Origin: Tetrapyrgos nigripes
Taxonomy: Eukaryota > Basidiomycota > Agaricomycetes > Agaricales > Campanellaceae
DNA length: 64,000 bases
Assembly (NCBI GenBank): GCA_013368315.1
Contig: JAACJM010000164.1
Coordinates: 1-64,000, forward strand
Direction of reading: 5' to 3'
How positions within the stretch are numbered: position 1 is the first letter of the stretch; every line of letters starts with the position of its first letter. The notes beneath the pieces were generated by a model. It did no database searches. It saw only the letters and a program-made list of their open reading frames with translations, and had not been told where the DNA came from. Made by a program: the position numbers and the translations under genes. Shown here one piece after another: positions 20,854 through 33,196 of the stretch.

Positions 20854-23800
20854 ATGCCTCAGAATGATCAGACGTCAAGCAGTAGCCGGTTCGACGACGA
20901 TTTGGTGACTCTTCTCACTGCAGCGACCATTACCGCGACTCCTGCGGACGGATCCTCGCACAACAAATTATTCTCTTCATCGTGCGAAGCCTACCAGCAG
21001 GCCAGCACTTCCTCCCGTACCTATCGCCCCTTAGAGATGTCTGATGTCGTCGAGGGTCTGCAGGCTGCCGTTGCTGCACGCAGCCCTGTCTCCTCCCCGT
21101 CTCGGCGACCCGGACGTCAGTTTGGTTCAACTGCTGTGTATTTGCCTCGACAACCGTCAAATCAATCTCCAGCAGGTTCTCCACAGCCTACCACACCAAA
21201 TTTCCTTACTCCACCGGCTTCAGATCCAGCGACTACACTTCGTGATCAGAAGGAACACTTGGCATTGGAAAATATGAGTGGGAGATTGGCGGAACACGAA
21301 GATATGATGTTTGGTGATGCATTCTCGTCCTTGGATGCTGAACGGCAGGATTTGAAGCTGGAGTTGGCGCGTACTTTCTTGAAGAGCAGTCTAGGAGAGA
21401 TTACGCAACTTCTTTCCAATGCACATCGCAGGCAGAAATCGGCCGCCCGTCGCAGTAGCAGTGATTCAGCCTCGAAGGTAGAGCAGCTCAATAATCAGAG
21501 AAAGGCCTTGCATGAACGCCTTCGAAGTCTCAGCGTCAAGATCGCTGCTTTGGACGCTTTCCGTGTTCCCAAGGCACCGGTTAGAATCAATGCAGGTAAG
21601 GTCTCCTTTTTTCCTGTTCTGTGTTATACATTCTCATTTGTCCTCAGATTATGTCTACAACTCGGACTTCCCTAAATTAGATCAAATCAACCAAGTTTTG
21701 ATTCTACTTGCTGTCATTTGCAACATGGTCATAGGTCTATCCATCACGCAATGCAACTTCCTCGTTGGGGTCGTGGTCTTGTTGGTGAAGTTGGGCATGT
21801 CCACGGGAGGGACTCATGACAGCAGCATCTCGTATTCCCCCACACCTTCCCAGAACACCATCATCTCGGATATGCTGACATCTCTTGCCGACGCTCTGAA
21901 AAAGTTTGGAGTTGAAGGTTCCTTTGATATGTATGCAGCGTGCCCCACATGCAACTTCACCAACAAGGCAACCATGTTAGACAACAACGGCCAATCTCAT
22001 TATCCCGAGACATGTGCCAACCTAGTTGTTGGCGAGAGTGGGAAGTCGATATGTGGAACTGGACTGTTGAATCGCTGTTCCAATGGCACAGCCCATCCAA
22101 TCAAGCCCTACCTCGTCAGTTCCTTTCATGACTACCTGGCCCGTTGTCTTGCCGATCCTGCCTACCTTGGGCTCTCGAACAAGGCAGCTGATGATGCTTA
22201 CGAAGCCATTAATAGTGGAACCGCATGCAATGACGTTCAGAATGTTTTCGAAGCGAACTTCACTTCTGACTTCAAGGGACCAGACGGATCATTATTTGTG
22301 AACCGTGGAGCCAAGATCCGTCTCGCATTCTCCATTCACACAGATTTCTTAAACCCCAACGGCATAACTCATCGTGGACCCACTCAATCCATTGGCGTCA
22401 TCTCCTGTGCCAACTTGGCCCTGGATCCTTCCATTCGCTATCTTCCCGAATACATGTATATTGCTGGCATTATACCCGGTCCAAAGGAACCGAACGTCGA
22501 CGAAATGGATCACTTTGTGCGCCCGGTCATCGAGAAGTTTGCTACAGCTTGGAAGCCCGGTCTGAAGGTCTCCCGAACAGCTGAATCGGAGTTGGAGATG
22601 GCAGTGGGGACGGGAATTTTTCTTTCGACTAATGATCTTCCCGCTGCTCGAAAGGTGGCTGGATTTCAGGGCATCAACTCCGAGTTTATATGCACCGTGT
22701 GTCGGTTACGAGGAAGGGAACAGGTTATGAACACCAATCACTCACATTGGCCAACGCGAGATGTGAATGAACTACGTCGTCTGGCTGAGCAATATCGGGA
22801 TGCTCAGACTGTTGCACAACGAAAGTCGCTTTTCAAACAGCACGGAGTTCGTTGGTCATCGTTCTGGATGCTGGAGTATTGGGACCCAACCAAGATGCTA
22901 GTCATCGATGCCATGCATTGCATCCTCGAGGGCATTGTTCATTACCACTGCCGTCATGTCCTCCGAGTGGATACTAGTGCCTCCAAGACTAAGACCGATT
23001 CGGAAAACTTCAAGTATGCGTATGACTGGCCATGGGTAGATTATTCGGACGACCTTGGCCCCCCAGGTCGCACTTTGGAGGAGAAGGACGTCCCATGTGT
23101 TGCGAAGGTTCAGCAAGCCCTTTGCATTTCCCTTCAGGGCGACAAATCGCTCACGCTGGAAGGATTGTGGACCCGGTTATACAACAAGCCCAACTTGAAT
23201 TCATTGCACTTCGTGGTGCACAATTTAGGGCTTTCGTTGGCGTTGAATGATATTCGGGAAGAGGTCGCCGACCTCTACCTGAAGCGAGTCACTCAGAAAT
23301 CGAAGTCGAAGAACCCCGAAACACGGTTTCCTTTTCATAAAGAGGCAAATACAAAGTCTCACCTCGTCGCAATACTGATCAATTGGGTGAGATAATACTT
23401 CAATCTTTTTTTCCTGCGGTCTGATCCTTCTCGCAGAGATTGAAACAACCCATGCACGCAAGCCACAACCTTCCTGTTACCGGTACCCACAACACCCTCG
23501 CCCACATCCGCCACGTCATCGCCACGACTCAGACCCCATCATGGGTCAACTCTGTGCCTAAGAACTACGGTGACGCCGACGCAGGCACTCTCAAAGCTGA
23601 CGAATGGAGGACCCTCAGCACCATCTATCTACCCATTGCACTCGTGACGTTGTGGGGAGACGAACACTCTCCACCGAGTCAAGATCCTGCTGTTCTACAG
23701 AGTGTTTTGGATCATACTATGTGGCTCTTCCAGGCAGTAATGATAGTTTGCTGGAACACAATGACGACTGATCGTGCAGATGCATTTTGGGAGTTCGTTG

Positions 23801-24580
23801 ATAAATGGGTCAACAATTTGCGTAAAGTACATCCTCATACAAGAGAACACGCTGCTCGCCCCAATATTCACGCAGCCGGTCACATATATGACTTCCTCAT
23901 ACGCTATGGACCCATACTTAACTGGTGGTGCTTTCCGTTTGAGCGTTTGGTCGGAACTTTGCAGAAGATTAATACTAGTGATCACATTGGTGGTAAGTAG
24001 TGACTGTTTTCAGTTATTGTCCTACTCACATTGTTGTCCAGGCGTCATGGAATCCACGATCATGAAAACCTTAGCGCGTACAGCCAACATTCGCCGCTGG
24101 CTCAGACGTCCAGAGTGTCCTGAGGCAGTGAAGCAGCTCAAAGTTCTTTTCGACAAATGTTTCGTTCCGGCAAATGCTCCTCCTCCCCAGGAGGAGAACC
24201 ACGAGATGAAAGGCAATTTCCGTGCATATGCGAAGCACAAAGGCATCAATTTCTCTGGCGTGCATACACATTCCGGGAACTCTCATATCATTTATCGACC
24301 AGTCGGGAGTCCGTCAGCTATAGCTGGCCAAATAGAAGTCATTGAAGACATGTCCGCTGAACGTGGTACACCTATCCTCGTCCATGTCCGACCCTTTCTT
24401 CCGTTGGTGAAGCCGCTATCCGACCCTTTCCTCCGTTATCCCCACTTCCAGGCCACGACGTACTCTTCTCAGCTCAGCGACGAGAAAGATATCATTGGTC
24501 TGGATCGTATCATAAGCCATGCCGCTCGTTTCGATTACTCTTATGGGAGATCAGTTCTTGTTGATCTCTCTAGGGATTGA
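20854..24580 (+). CDS. Tnp2-type (CACTA-like) transposase with DUF4218-like C-terminus
   Basis: The ATG at 20854 opens a 246-codon first exon with a coiled-coil-prone segment; introns at about 21594-21647, 23388-23437 and 23993-24041 join in phase through to TGA at 24580. The second exon has a CxxC zinc motif (CPTCNF), KPYLVSSFHDYLARCLADP, then the Transposase_21 block HTDFLNP...LPEYMYIAGIIPGPKEPNVDEMDHF, ICTVCRLRG and LVIDAMHCILEGIVHYH with candidate catalytic Asp residues. The end carries FPFERLVGTLQKINTSDHIGG, typical of the DUF4218 region. No stop or frameshift was found, so this is the most plausible active transposase of the 39-kb segment. Its element ends were not identified. Confidence 0.88.
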
Positions 24581-24667
24581 AAATTTAGTCATCTCTGCCT
24601 CTGTTTTTGAGAAGTGGGTTATGGGAGGAAAGCTGAGGCAATGATAATCGTTGGTTCTGAGGCAGTG

Positions 24668-24775
24668 TCTGATAACATTGAAGGCAGGTTTTGGTGGCTC
24701 TCTTCCTCATCACGTTGATGAGGAGCAGCGGACAGGGACATTAGTTACGATAATGTGGACTATTATATGACTTAT
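24668..24775 (+). repeat. 3' tail of the Tnp2 gene, shared with 38108-38186
   Basis: TCTGATAACATTGAAGGC and GGACAGGGACATTAGTTACGATAAT recur after the coiled-coil gene ending at 38113. A 37-bp stretch present here is missing there. Confidence 0.75.
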
Positions 24776-25169
24776 CGCTATGTAGAGTACTTAGAGAACC
24801 ATGGAATTTCCTTCTTATGCCATTTCCGCCTACGCCTCCACACACGAAGTTTGACCAGGTTAAAGCGTGTCCAGGCCCTTGCCCTCTCTTGGATCTGACG
24901 TGACCGCCGGCCTTGCTGATTGCCCTTTGGGCCAAGTCCTCAGACTTCATCTTTCCTTTCTTCGTAAGACCTCACATACCGGGAGACTAGCTTATTCTTC
25001 TTGTCTAAATATTTGTCACACATGTTTAGAACAATAAAGAGAACGTACAAATTAATAACCAAAGTCTGAGTAGGGATATGTATCAACACATAGCAAAAAA
25101 TGACTACTACAAGCGGTATGGGATAGATGCTGCTCTGAAAAATACATTGAGGAAAGAACTGGTATAGTA

Positions 25170-26796
25170 CAGTGGGCAAAAAAATTGTCCGCATGTTTCA
25201 CACTTTTGCAAAGATTGTCAATTATAGAGCTACTGAATAGAGATGAGACAAAATAGTCAGTGATGGCCTGAAAGCCCATGATAGGTGCTATGATAATCTC
25301 CTTGTTTTGTGTTATTTGGTCAAATACCCATGGAGATATACCCAATTTAAAATGGTAAGTCATTTGGACAATTTTTTGAGTTGCTACTTTATCAATACTA
25401 TTGGCACAATGTGATGCCTCATAGATGACATCATAAGTGGAGCTGTACAGTGATGCAATGTATACATCATAATGATGTCATAGCTGTCAGCTAGACCATA
25501 TATAAGGACATCCAGATCATCTATTGCCCCCATAAAATCATGAGACCCATCACCTCCACTCAGAAAGACAATGTCCTCTCTCATCTCCAAACTGGCGCTT
25601 CATCCAGGGAAATCTCTGCTCAAAATGGGGTATCCAAGTCAACAGTTGCCTCTCTGGCCAAAGAGATGTATTCTGACAAGGAGAACCATAAGGCAGGGCG
25701 CCCTAAGAAGCTCTCTACCACTGATGAACGGGCTGCTATCAAACAAATCAACACTGGGAAAGCCAGAAACACTGCAGAGGTTGCCAGAAACATCAATCCC
25801 CTTCTTGACCAAGCTATCTCCACCCAAACCATGCGAAATTCCCTTCACAAACATGGTGTAGACACCAAGAAACCACAGAAAAAGCCCAAACTCACTGCAG
25901 CTCACAGGAAGGCTCATTTAAAATTTGCAGAGAAGTACAAGGACTGGACTGTGGATGACTGGAAACAGGTTATATGGTCAGATGAGACTAAAATCAATCG
26001 GTTTGGGTCAGATGGGCAGCAGTTTGTGTGGGGTAGGACAGGTGAATCCATGGGAGAGAGAGATGTGGTGGAAACAGTCAAATTTGGAGGAGGAAATATC
26101 ATGGTGTGGGGGTGTATGGAATGGGATGGACCTGGAAACATGGCAGAGGTTAAGGGAAGGATGGATGCAGAGCAGTATGTGGACATTTTGGAGAACAATC
26201 TTCTGGAGAGCATGGATCTTTTGGGTGTTGATCCGGAGATGGCCATTTTTCAGCAGGATAACGATCCAAAACACAAGTCAAAACTAGCCACCAGATGGTT
26301 TGAGGAGAACAAAATCCATTGCATGAGCTGGCCTGCTCAGTCTCCTGACCTAAACCCCATTGAACACCTCTGGACAACCCTCAAATGCAAACTCAACGAG
26401 TATGATACAGCACCATCTGGAGTTTGGGAAATATGGGATAGAGCAGCAGAAAAGTGGGTGGAAATCACAGAAGAGGATTGTCAGAAATTGATCAGGAGTA
26501 TGCCTAGAAGGATCAAAGCTGTTTTGAAGGCTAAAGGAGGGCATACCAAGTACTGAGCAAGCACTTTCTGTATTTTAAAGCATATGCCAAAAAATTGTCC
26601 AAATGACTTACCATTTTAAATTGAGTATATCTCCATGGGTATTTGACCAAATGACACAAAACAAGGGGATTATCATAGCACTTATCAAGGGCTTTCAGGC
26701 CATCATTGACCATTTTGTCTCATCTCTATTCAGTAGCTCTATAATTGACAATCTCTGCAAAAGTATGAAACATGCGGACAATTTTTTTGCCCACTG
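25170..26796 (+). mobile_element. Tc1/mariner DD34E element, copy 1 (1627 bp)
   Basis: Flanked by TA on both sides (25168-25169 and 26797-26798). Terminal inverted repeats are 209 bp (25170-25378 and 26588-26796), starting CAGTGGGCAAAAAAATTGTC. Each repeat has an inner inverted copy of its own tip (GGACAATTTTTTG). It encodes one intact transposase. It is practically identical to copy 2 at 30536-32162 in the opposite orientation. Confidence 0.96.
25540..26556 (+). CDS. Tc1-type DDE transposase, copy 1
   Basis: 338 residues without introns. The N-terminal half has paired helix-turn-helix-like segments (TSTQKDNVLSHLQTGASSREIS; TQTMRNSLHKHGV) with a GRPKKLS linker typical of the GRPR-like motif. 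The catalytic triad is seen in VIWSDETKI, FQQDNDPKHKSK and PDLNPIEHLW, with 34 residues between the second Asp and the Glu. It should bind its TIRs and cut at TA. The protein is identical to that of copy 2. Confidence 0.96.
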   Translation: MRPITSTQKDNVLSHLQTGASSREISAQNGVSKSTVASLAKEMYSDKENHKAGRPKKLSTTDERAAIKQINTGKARNTAEVARNINPLLDQAISTQTMRNSLHKHGVDTKKPQKKPKLTAAHRKAHLKFAEKYKDWTVDDWKQVIWSDETKINRFGSDGQQFVWGRTGESMGERDVVETVKFGGGNIMVWGCMEWDGPGNMAEVKGRMDAEQYVDILENNLLESMDLLGVDPEMAIFQQDNDPKHKSKLATRWFEENKIHCMSWPAQSPDLNPIEHLWTTLKCKLNEYDTAPSGVWEIWDRAAEKWVEITEEDCQKLIRSMPRRIKAVLKAKGGHTKY

Positions 26797-28823
26797 TAAA
26801 AAGCAAGGTCTCTTTCAATCTGGTCGAGCCGAGTCCCAAAATTGTGACCACTCATATCAACCGGAAACCCAGACAACAGCACAGGAGGCTTCGGTCCACG
26901 CCAGGTAGTCATGATCTTGTGAAGAGCCCCCAAGATCTGTGACCTTTTTGTGGGATCCGTGGAAGCTAACCCATCTTGCGCCTTCTGACAGTCAGTGTAC
27001 TCTCTCGCTCCAATCCAGCACCGGCCAAGAAGATTCTGGCGTTCTGGCAGTGACATATTGCTCTCGTCGAGCTGGGCATCCAGCGCGACGAGATCCTGCC
27101 GGAAGTTGAGCTCGTACAGTTCCCAGATGATCTCCTTGGCGATGGTTGGTGGTACCTGGATACCATCAATTGTTTCGCCGCGCCAAGTCACAGGAACAGA
27201 CGATAACTGATCAAATTGGACGGTATTCCTGCTCACCATACTCTTCAACGGAGTCTGCATCTCCAGTCGCTGCTTCCCTGTGCGTGTGTCGGACCTGATC
27301 TCCTGCTCCTCGTCAATAGTGAGCAGCTGTCGCCATTGTTTCTTTGAGTAGCGTTTAGAGCTATACGAGAGACGGTAAATGAAGATATCCTTCAACTTGA
27401 GGTAGTTGCGAAAGAGGGTAGCAGCGGTCGACGGGTTACCGGTCGTCACAAATAAGTCTGCCGGCGGAAGAGCATAACCACGGTTTACTCCCTCAGGGGC
27501 AGCGAGAGACTGATTGTGGGTTGCAAGTTCCTCTAATGCAATTCTCCAGTTGTCTATTGATTGCGGCATAACTGGGCTGGAGGGAGTCATGAAAGTATTG
27601 TTGGAGCTGTCAGCGAGTTGCTTGGCTTTCCCTCCTCTTGTATCTATAGAAAACATGAATCAGAGAGAGAAATAGGGCCATTGAGCAACCTTACATGGGG
27701 CATATCGTCCTTGGGAGGCAGAGGAGGTGGACCTGGTGGGAAGGGTAGATTTAAAAGGAAGGCTGGCCTTTTGCATGGATGTCGAGCTTTGGGGTGTAGA
27801 GTTTCCGAGCGGAGAAGGATAATCCAAAAGCGAGATGACGTAGTTGACCATTGTCACATATTGCTCAGGATTTTGCGCAAGGCCAGTGAAGATAACGCGG
27901 TGCGATGGGACTTTGTCAGACAAGTCAACCTCAAACCCACTGTGCAACTGGGATTTTTGGTTAAGAGGGAGAAATTGTTGCAGCTTGTCTATCCGAGCGT
28001 TGCCCGCACGAGATAGAATGCGAACATAGTAAACCGGGATTTGGCACTGAAAGAGATTCTCGAGAACGTCTAAATCATCGGTGAAGGCCCCAACCAACGA
28101 AGCATCAGCCATGCTTGGGTGATCCACACTAGGTGTTGCTCCATATCTCTCTCGAAAGGTTTTAATCCACTGAATTCTTGCATCCAATTCCAGAAGATGG
28201 CGCTGAGCACATTGGAACCGGAGAAAGAGATCATCCATGGGGGCAGATAGGTTCAGGCGGTCCATCAGACGACGAAGGTGTTCACGACTTGAGCGAATGT
28301 ATGGGTCATCCTCTTGCCCATGTGGTATTGACTTGAAGACGGTATCGCTCAAAGCAACAAGCTTGGAACGAAGACGTCTATCTAAGAAGCCAAATCCGAT
28401 GCAGAATGTCTGAGTGGAGAGCTCGAAATGAGAATCATTGAGGACGATCCAAGCGACGGCAAATGGGTGATCAGGTGAGGGTTGGGGGGCTCTGATGACG
28501 GCAAGATGGGCAGTTGGACAATGGAATGGCTGAGGAAAGTACAGAGGGTCGTCTGGGCCAAAATGACCATCTCTCCTCATTCGGACGGAGCATTGGTTCA
28601 GAGGAGGGCGGTAGAGGGTTGACATGTTAGGTGTGGATACTAGGACCTCTCCAACATGATTGCCACATAAACCATCGAAGGATTTGAGAGCTATGGTTTG
28701 GTTAGCATTGCACATCCAGGGGAAGTGATGGCAAAACATACGAGTTCCGGGCTTCGCAAACAGAGTGAGGATACTAGGATCTTTGATGAGGTCTTTCACC
28801 GAGTACTTCGAAGTGCTAGACAT

Positions 28824-30014
28824 CTGTGAAGACAATTTCAGTGTTGTTCTGGCAAGATTAGATTGGTGCTCTATCTACCGTGAAAGGACTGAGGATGGGT
28901 ACAAGATGAGCAGCAATAACGGAAAGATGAATAAAACTGCATACCTAAACTGTCGGCCAAGGGCAAGTCTGCGTTACAAGGATATTAACTCGAAGCGAAT
29001 TCAAGTTATAATCAGGATAGCTGCGCGCAGCAGTCTACGGTCGGAGTTTTGAAGATGAGAGCTAGAGGAGAAAGTCAAAGGCGCGAATTGGGTCAGTTTG
29101 CCAGTTAACGCTGCAGCCAAACAACAACAGACGCTTTCGGAGTTAGACGCGTTCGGAGTTTGCAAAGTCTCCTCATACGCTCATCTCTCATTCTCTCTTC
29201 CCGGATAGACTGCCACGAAACTCGTGTCGGGTAGTCCCAAGCATTATAGGTTCGCCCTAAATGCTCACTGTGCCAAGATCCGCTCTTAGCATGGCTCACA
29301 TCAAGACCAAAATCGACGATTCCTCATCTCTCATCCTTCTTTCCCAGATAGACTGCCACGAAACTCGTGTCGGGTAGACTCAACCTGAATACTTTCTTTC
29401 ATGGGAAAGACGTCACGATTTCCATCCGGACAGCTAGAATGCCCCGTTGGAGATTAGAAGAATCCGTCAATTTATTGGAGAACTATGTAGGTGAGTCCGT
29501 TATACCACAGGTCCAGCCGGTTTTACTAAGTAACATTACAGAGTATCAAGTTCAAGGCTATCCACGCTCTCTCTCCCAAAGTCTAGTGGCAGTCGACTGG
29601 TTATGGGTCGTGACAAACAAGTCTGCAGGAGGAAGAGCAAAACCCTGATTTACGATCCAGGTTTATCGAGTAAGTTCATTATATCATGCATACAGCTATT
29701 TCTCTGAGCTACATTACAGAGTATCAATATCACGATCAGCTACGCTTCCCAGGTCAAGACTGGTCACAATCTCTATCCACTCGCGTGCTCCCTGTTTAGA
29801 TGTTCTGAGCAACGGAAACGGTCAAACAATCAGAACACTCACTTTTTATCAAGTAAGTTCATTATATATATCATGCATACAGCCATTTCTCTGAGCTACA
29901 TTACAGAGTATCAATATCACGATCAGCTACGCTCTCTATTCCCAGGTCAAGACCGGTCACAATCTCCATCCATTCGCGTGCTCCCTGTTTAGATGGTCTG
30001 AGCAACGGAAACGG
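28824..30014. other. Gene-free stretch of direct repeats
   Basis: GATAGACTGCCACGAAACTC occurs near 29203 and 29347. A roughly 175-bp unit is repeated in tandem at 29671-29843 and 29859-30034, with a more diverged relative near 29500-29600. Each unit has an exon-like body (acceptor ACATTACAG, donor-like AAGTAAGTT), but no continuous gene. Confidence 0.5.
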
Positions 30015-30034
30015 TCAAACAATCAGAACACTCA
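29671..30034 (+). repeat. Tandem pair of an about 175-bp unit
   Basis: Both copies share CTCTGAGCTACATTACAGAG and CGTGCTCCCTGTTTAGATG. The second has an ATATAT insertion and a CTCTATT insertion. Confidence 0.75.
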
Positions 30035-30535
30035 CTGGCGGAAGATTCTGCATGACAAAAAGAATGGATAACAACACACAAATTACCTGCCACCAGTAGA
30101 AGTCTTGCAGGAGTCTCCCCTGGCGTACTCCCTCCCTCTCTGGCGCAGGCGTCTCCCTCTCCCAGACTTGGAGAGCAGTCTGTCCCAAATTTTCCCCCGA
30201 TCGACCAATGATTATTATCGGTACACCCTCCATCTCTGTCGTCTGCTCCTAGCTTCAGGGACGATTATACTCCGTTTAGTCCGAAAGTCACTTACCGTTA
30301 TGGATTGTACCCAATCTTTACACCCAACCTGGATGATGTCGTTGACCTCACCAGTCCTTCGGTCAAAAATGTAGACATCACCATGATCGCTTCCGGAGAT
30401 CAGAGCTTTTCCTCCGTCATGGAAGCCAACATTTCTTGAACGTCGTTCGTTGGTCGTCACAGCAAATGTCTTGAGTCTTTCTGCACCCGAAAGTTTGTAG
30501 AGAGCGACACCCTGTGACGTATCGTCCAGAATATA

Positions 30536-32162
30536 CAGTGGGCAAAAAAATTGTCCGCATGTTTCATACTTTTGCAGAGATTGTCAATTATAGAGCTACT
30601 GAATAGAGATGAGACAAAATGGTCAATGATGGCCTGAAAGCCCTTGATAAGTGCTATGATAATCCCCTTGTTTTGTGTCATTTGGTCAAATACCCATGGA
30701 GATATACTCAATTTAAAATGGTAAGTCATTTGGACAATTTTTTGGCATATGCTTTAAAATACAGAAAGTGCTTGCTCAGTACTTGGTATGCCCTCCTTTA
30801 GCCTTCAAAACAGCTTTGATCCTTCTAGGCATACTCCTGATCAATTTCTGACAATCCTCTTCTGTGATTTCCACCCACTTTTCTGCTGCTCTATCCCATA
30901 TTTCCCAAACTCCAGATGGTGCTGTATCATACTCGTTGAGTTTGCATTTGAGGGTTGTCCAGAGGTGTTCAATGGGGTTTAGGTCAGGAGACTGAGCAGG
31001 CCAGCTCATGCAATGGATTTTGTTCTCCTCAAACCATCTGGTGGCTAGTTTTGACTTGTGTTTTGGATCGTTATCCTGCTGAAAAATGGCCATCTCCGGA
31101 TCAACACCCAAAAGATCCATGCTCTCCAGAAGATTGTTCTCCAAAATGTCCACATACTGCTCTGCATCCATCCTTCCCTTAACCTCTGCCATGTTTCCAG
31201 GTCCATCCCATTCCATACACCCCCACACCATGATATTTCCTCCTCCAAATTTGACTGTTTCCACCACATCTCTCTCTCCCATGGATTCACCTGTCCTACC
31301 CCACACAAACTGCTGCCCATCTGACCCAAACCGATTGATTTTAGTCTCATCTGACCATATAACCTGTTTCCAGTCATCCACAGTCCAGTCCTTGTACTTC
31401 TCTGCAAATTTTAAATGAGCCTTCCTGTGAGCTGCAGTGAGTTTGGGCTTTTTCTGTGGTTTCTTGGTGTCTACACCATGTTTGTGAAGGGAATTTCGCA
31501 TGGTTTGGGTGGAGATAGCTTGGTCAAGAAGGGGATTGATGTTTCTGGCAACCTCTGCAGTGTTTCTGGCTTTCCCAGTGTTGATTTGTTTGATAGCAGC
31601 CCGTTCATCAGTGGTAGAGAGCTTCTTAGGGCGCCCTGCCTTATGGTTCTCCTTGTCAGAATACATCTCTTTGGCCAGAGAGGCAACTGTTGACTTGGAT
31701 ACCCCATTTTGAGCAGAGATTTCCCTGGATGAAGCGCCAGTTTGGAGATGAGAGAGGACATTGTCTTTCTGAGTGGAGGTGATGGGTCTCATGATTTTAT
31801 GGGGGCAATAGATGATCTGGATGTCCTTATATATGGTCTAGCTGACAGCTATGACATCATTATGATGTATACATTGCATCACTGTACAGCTCCACTTATG
31901 ATGTCATCTATGAGGCATCACATTGTGCCAATAGTATTGATAAAGTAGCAACTCAAAAAATTGTCCAAATGACTTACCATTTTAAATTGGGTATATCTCC
32001 ATGGGTATTTGACCAAATAACACAAAACAAGGAGATTATCATAGCACCTATCATGGGCTTTCAGGCCATCACTGACTATTTTGTCTCATCTCTATTCAGT
32101 AGCTCTATAATTGACAATCTTTGCAAAAGTGTGAAACATGCGGACAATTTTTTTGCCCACTG
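30536..32162 (-). mobile_element. Tc1/mariner DD34E element, copy 2 (1627 bp)
   Basis: Same length and ends as copy 1, inverted. TA lies at 30534-30535 and 32163-32164. The left and right TIRs differ from each other at several positions, but each matches the corresponding TIR of copy 1, so the two insertions derive from a very recent common source. Confidence 0.96.
30776..31792 (-). CDS. Tc1-type DDE transposase, copy 2
   Basis: 338 residues, identical to the copy 1 protein, with the complete DD34E triad. It is in an opposite orientation to copy 1 and in the same orientation as the WD40 gene it interrupts. Confidence 0.96.
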   Translation of the reverse strand: MRPITSTQKDNVLSHLQTGASSREISAQNGVSKSTVASLAKEMYSDKENHKAGRPKKLSTTDERAAIKQINTGKARNTAEVARNINPLLDQAISTQTMRNSLHKHGVDTKKPQKKPKLTAAHRKAHLKFAEKYKDWTVDDWKQVIWSDETKINRFGSDGQQFVWGRTGESMGERDVVETVKFGGGNIMVWGCMEWDGPGNMAEVKGRMDAEQYVDILENNLLESMDLLGVDPEMAIFQQDNDPKHKSKLATRWFEENKIHCMSWPAQSPDLNPIEHLWTTLKCKLNEYDTAPSGVWEIWDRAAEKWVEITEEDCQKLIRSMPRRIKAVLKAKGGHTKY

Positions 32163-33196
32163 TATGCATTGTCTTTGACGCTGATTGCAGCACCACCGCT
32201 TTTGAGCAGTTTCAGAAAGAAAGACATCGCTCTTTCAGATCACTTACATCACCACGCCGGTGGTCTTTGTCACAGTAATTTTCCCTCCTTCATCGAGTAT
32301 ATGTCTGTTCTCCAACGTGAGTCAGCTTGTAAGAGCGTCATGTCACATCTACTCACATTTCGCCATCCTCTCTTCCGAAACTCCAGATTTCGGGACCACG
32401 GGCAGCTGTCTGTCCGAAACCGACCGCCTGGGGCCAGTGGTTCTTGATCCTTGTCGATTTTACTGTGGTCAGCCTCATCAATGGGTCGACTACGAATCTG
32501 TGAACGATCTCAGCCCGATGGACGACAGCCAGCTGGCTGGAGCTCGCGTCGAATGCGATGGCTGTTATTTCCTGCCCATTCTCTCCCCCTTCGAGATGGT
32601 TGCAGTACACCTCGGTGAACTAGGATCGCAAGTCGAGTCAATGCCCATTGCTCTCAGCAGAAGTTGCTGGCCTACCTCCTGTTCCTTTCGGCTGCGACGC
32701 CAGATGCATAAATATCCATCATCAGTCCCAAACGCCAGCCCATCATCGGTATCATCTGGTCTAATCATCCATGCTAAAGCAGTCGTAACTCCCCGGTCAC
32801 CAGCCCCAGTTGGTGAGCCCAGTAGTTTCTTGTCTTGAAGTTTCCAGACAAGCGTCCCCTCTCGGCCTACATGCACCTGTAAGGCTTTCCTGCCCGAAAA
32901 GTTGTGCACTTACCTCCGGAGGCTACATGACTTCCCAGTGGATGGGCAGTCACACACGCTACTGCGCCCTGGTGCCCAGCCAGGAGTGCACGCAGCTTGT
33001 ATTTCCCGTTCTTGCTTTTCGGTGTTTTGGAGTTGGTGGTGAAGGTGAAAGGTGTCATTGAGGAATTCGATAACCCATGACCTCTTTCTCTTGTATTTCA
33101 ACGGCCACCCCATACTTCAAGACAGTTCTCTATCTTTACTTCTCAGCTCATGACCAGGACAGTTTTCTCTATTGTTTTCTCACGTGCGAAGGAATC

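Larger units (their letters stand above)
25107..28823 (-). pseudogene. Mushroom-type protein of unknown function, split by Tc1 copy 1
   Basis: Exon 1 starts at the ATG at 28823 (MSSTSKYSVKDLIKDPSIL); the intron 27694-27644 leads to TRGGKAKQLADSSNNTF; the frame then continues to ERDLAF at 26799. A Tc1 element with its TA duplication follows. On the far side the same phase continues (YTSSFLNVFFRAASIPYRL, stop at 25107), so the uninterrupted gene would be 678 residues, and the insertion separates the last 20 or so codons. Features seen: FHCPTAHLAVIRAP in the first half and WRIALEELATHNQ...ALPPADLF in the second. I recall similar large families in Agaricomycetes, but know no function. Confidence 0.7.
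30015..33058 (-). pseudogene. WD40-repeat protein with C-terminal membrane segment, split by Tc1 copy 2
   Basis: The ATG at 33058 opens MTPFTFTTNSKTPKSKNGKY; the first repeat reads LAGHQGAVACVTAHPLGSHVASGG, joined across an intron to REGTLVWKLQD. Later repeats include RGVTTALAWM...LAFGTDDGYLCIWR, EITAIAFDASSSQLAVVHR, HDGGKALISGSDHGDVYIFDRRTG and a last exon GVPIIIIGRSGENLGQTALQVWER. A hydrophobic tail (VICVLLSILFVMQ) suggests membrane anchoring. The Tc1 element sits at a TA (30534-30535/32163-32164) inside an exon; the phase is identical on both sides (KDNA before, ILDDTSQG after), so the gene was open before insertion. A beta-propeller interaction role is likely; the partner is unknown. Confidence 0.8.

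Noticed and set aside
20000..25106. CACTA...TAGTG ends for the Tnp2 element
   Set aside because: I found no convincing pair of CACTA-type termini around the gene, so no separate element boundaries are given.
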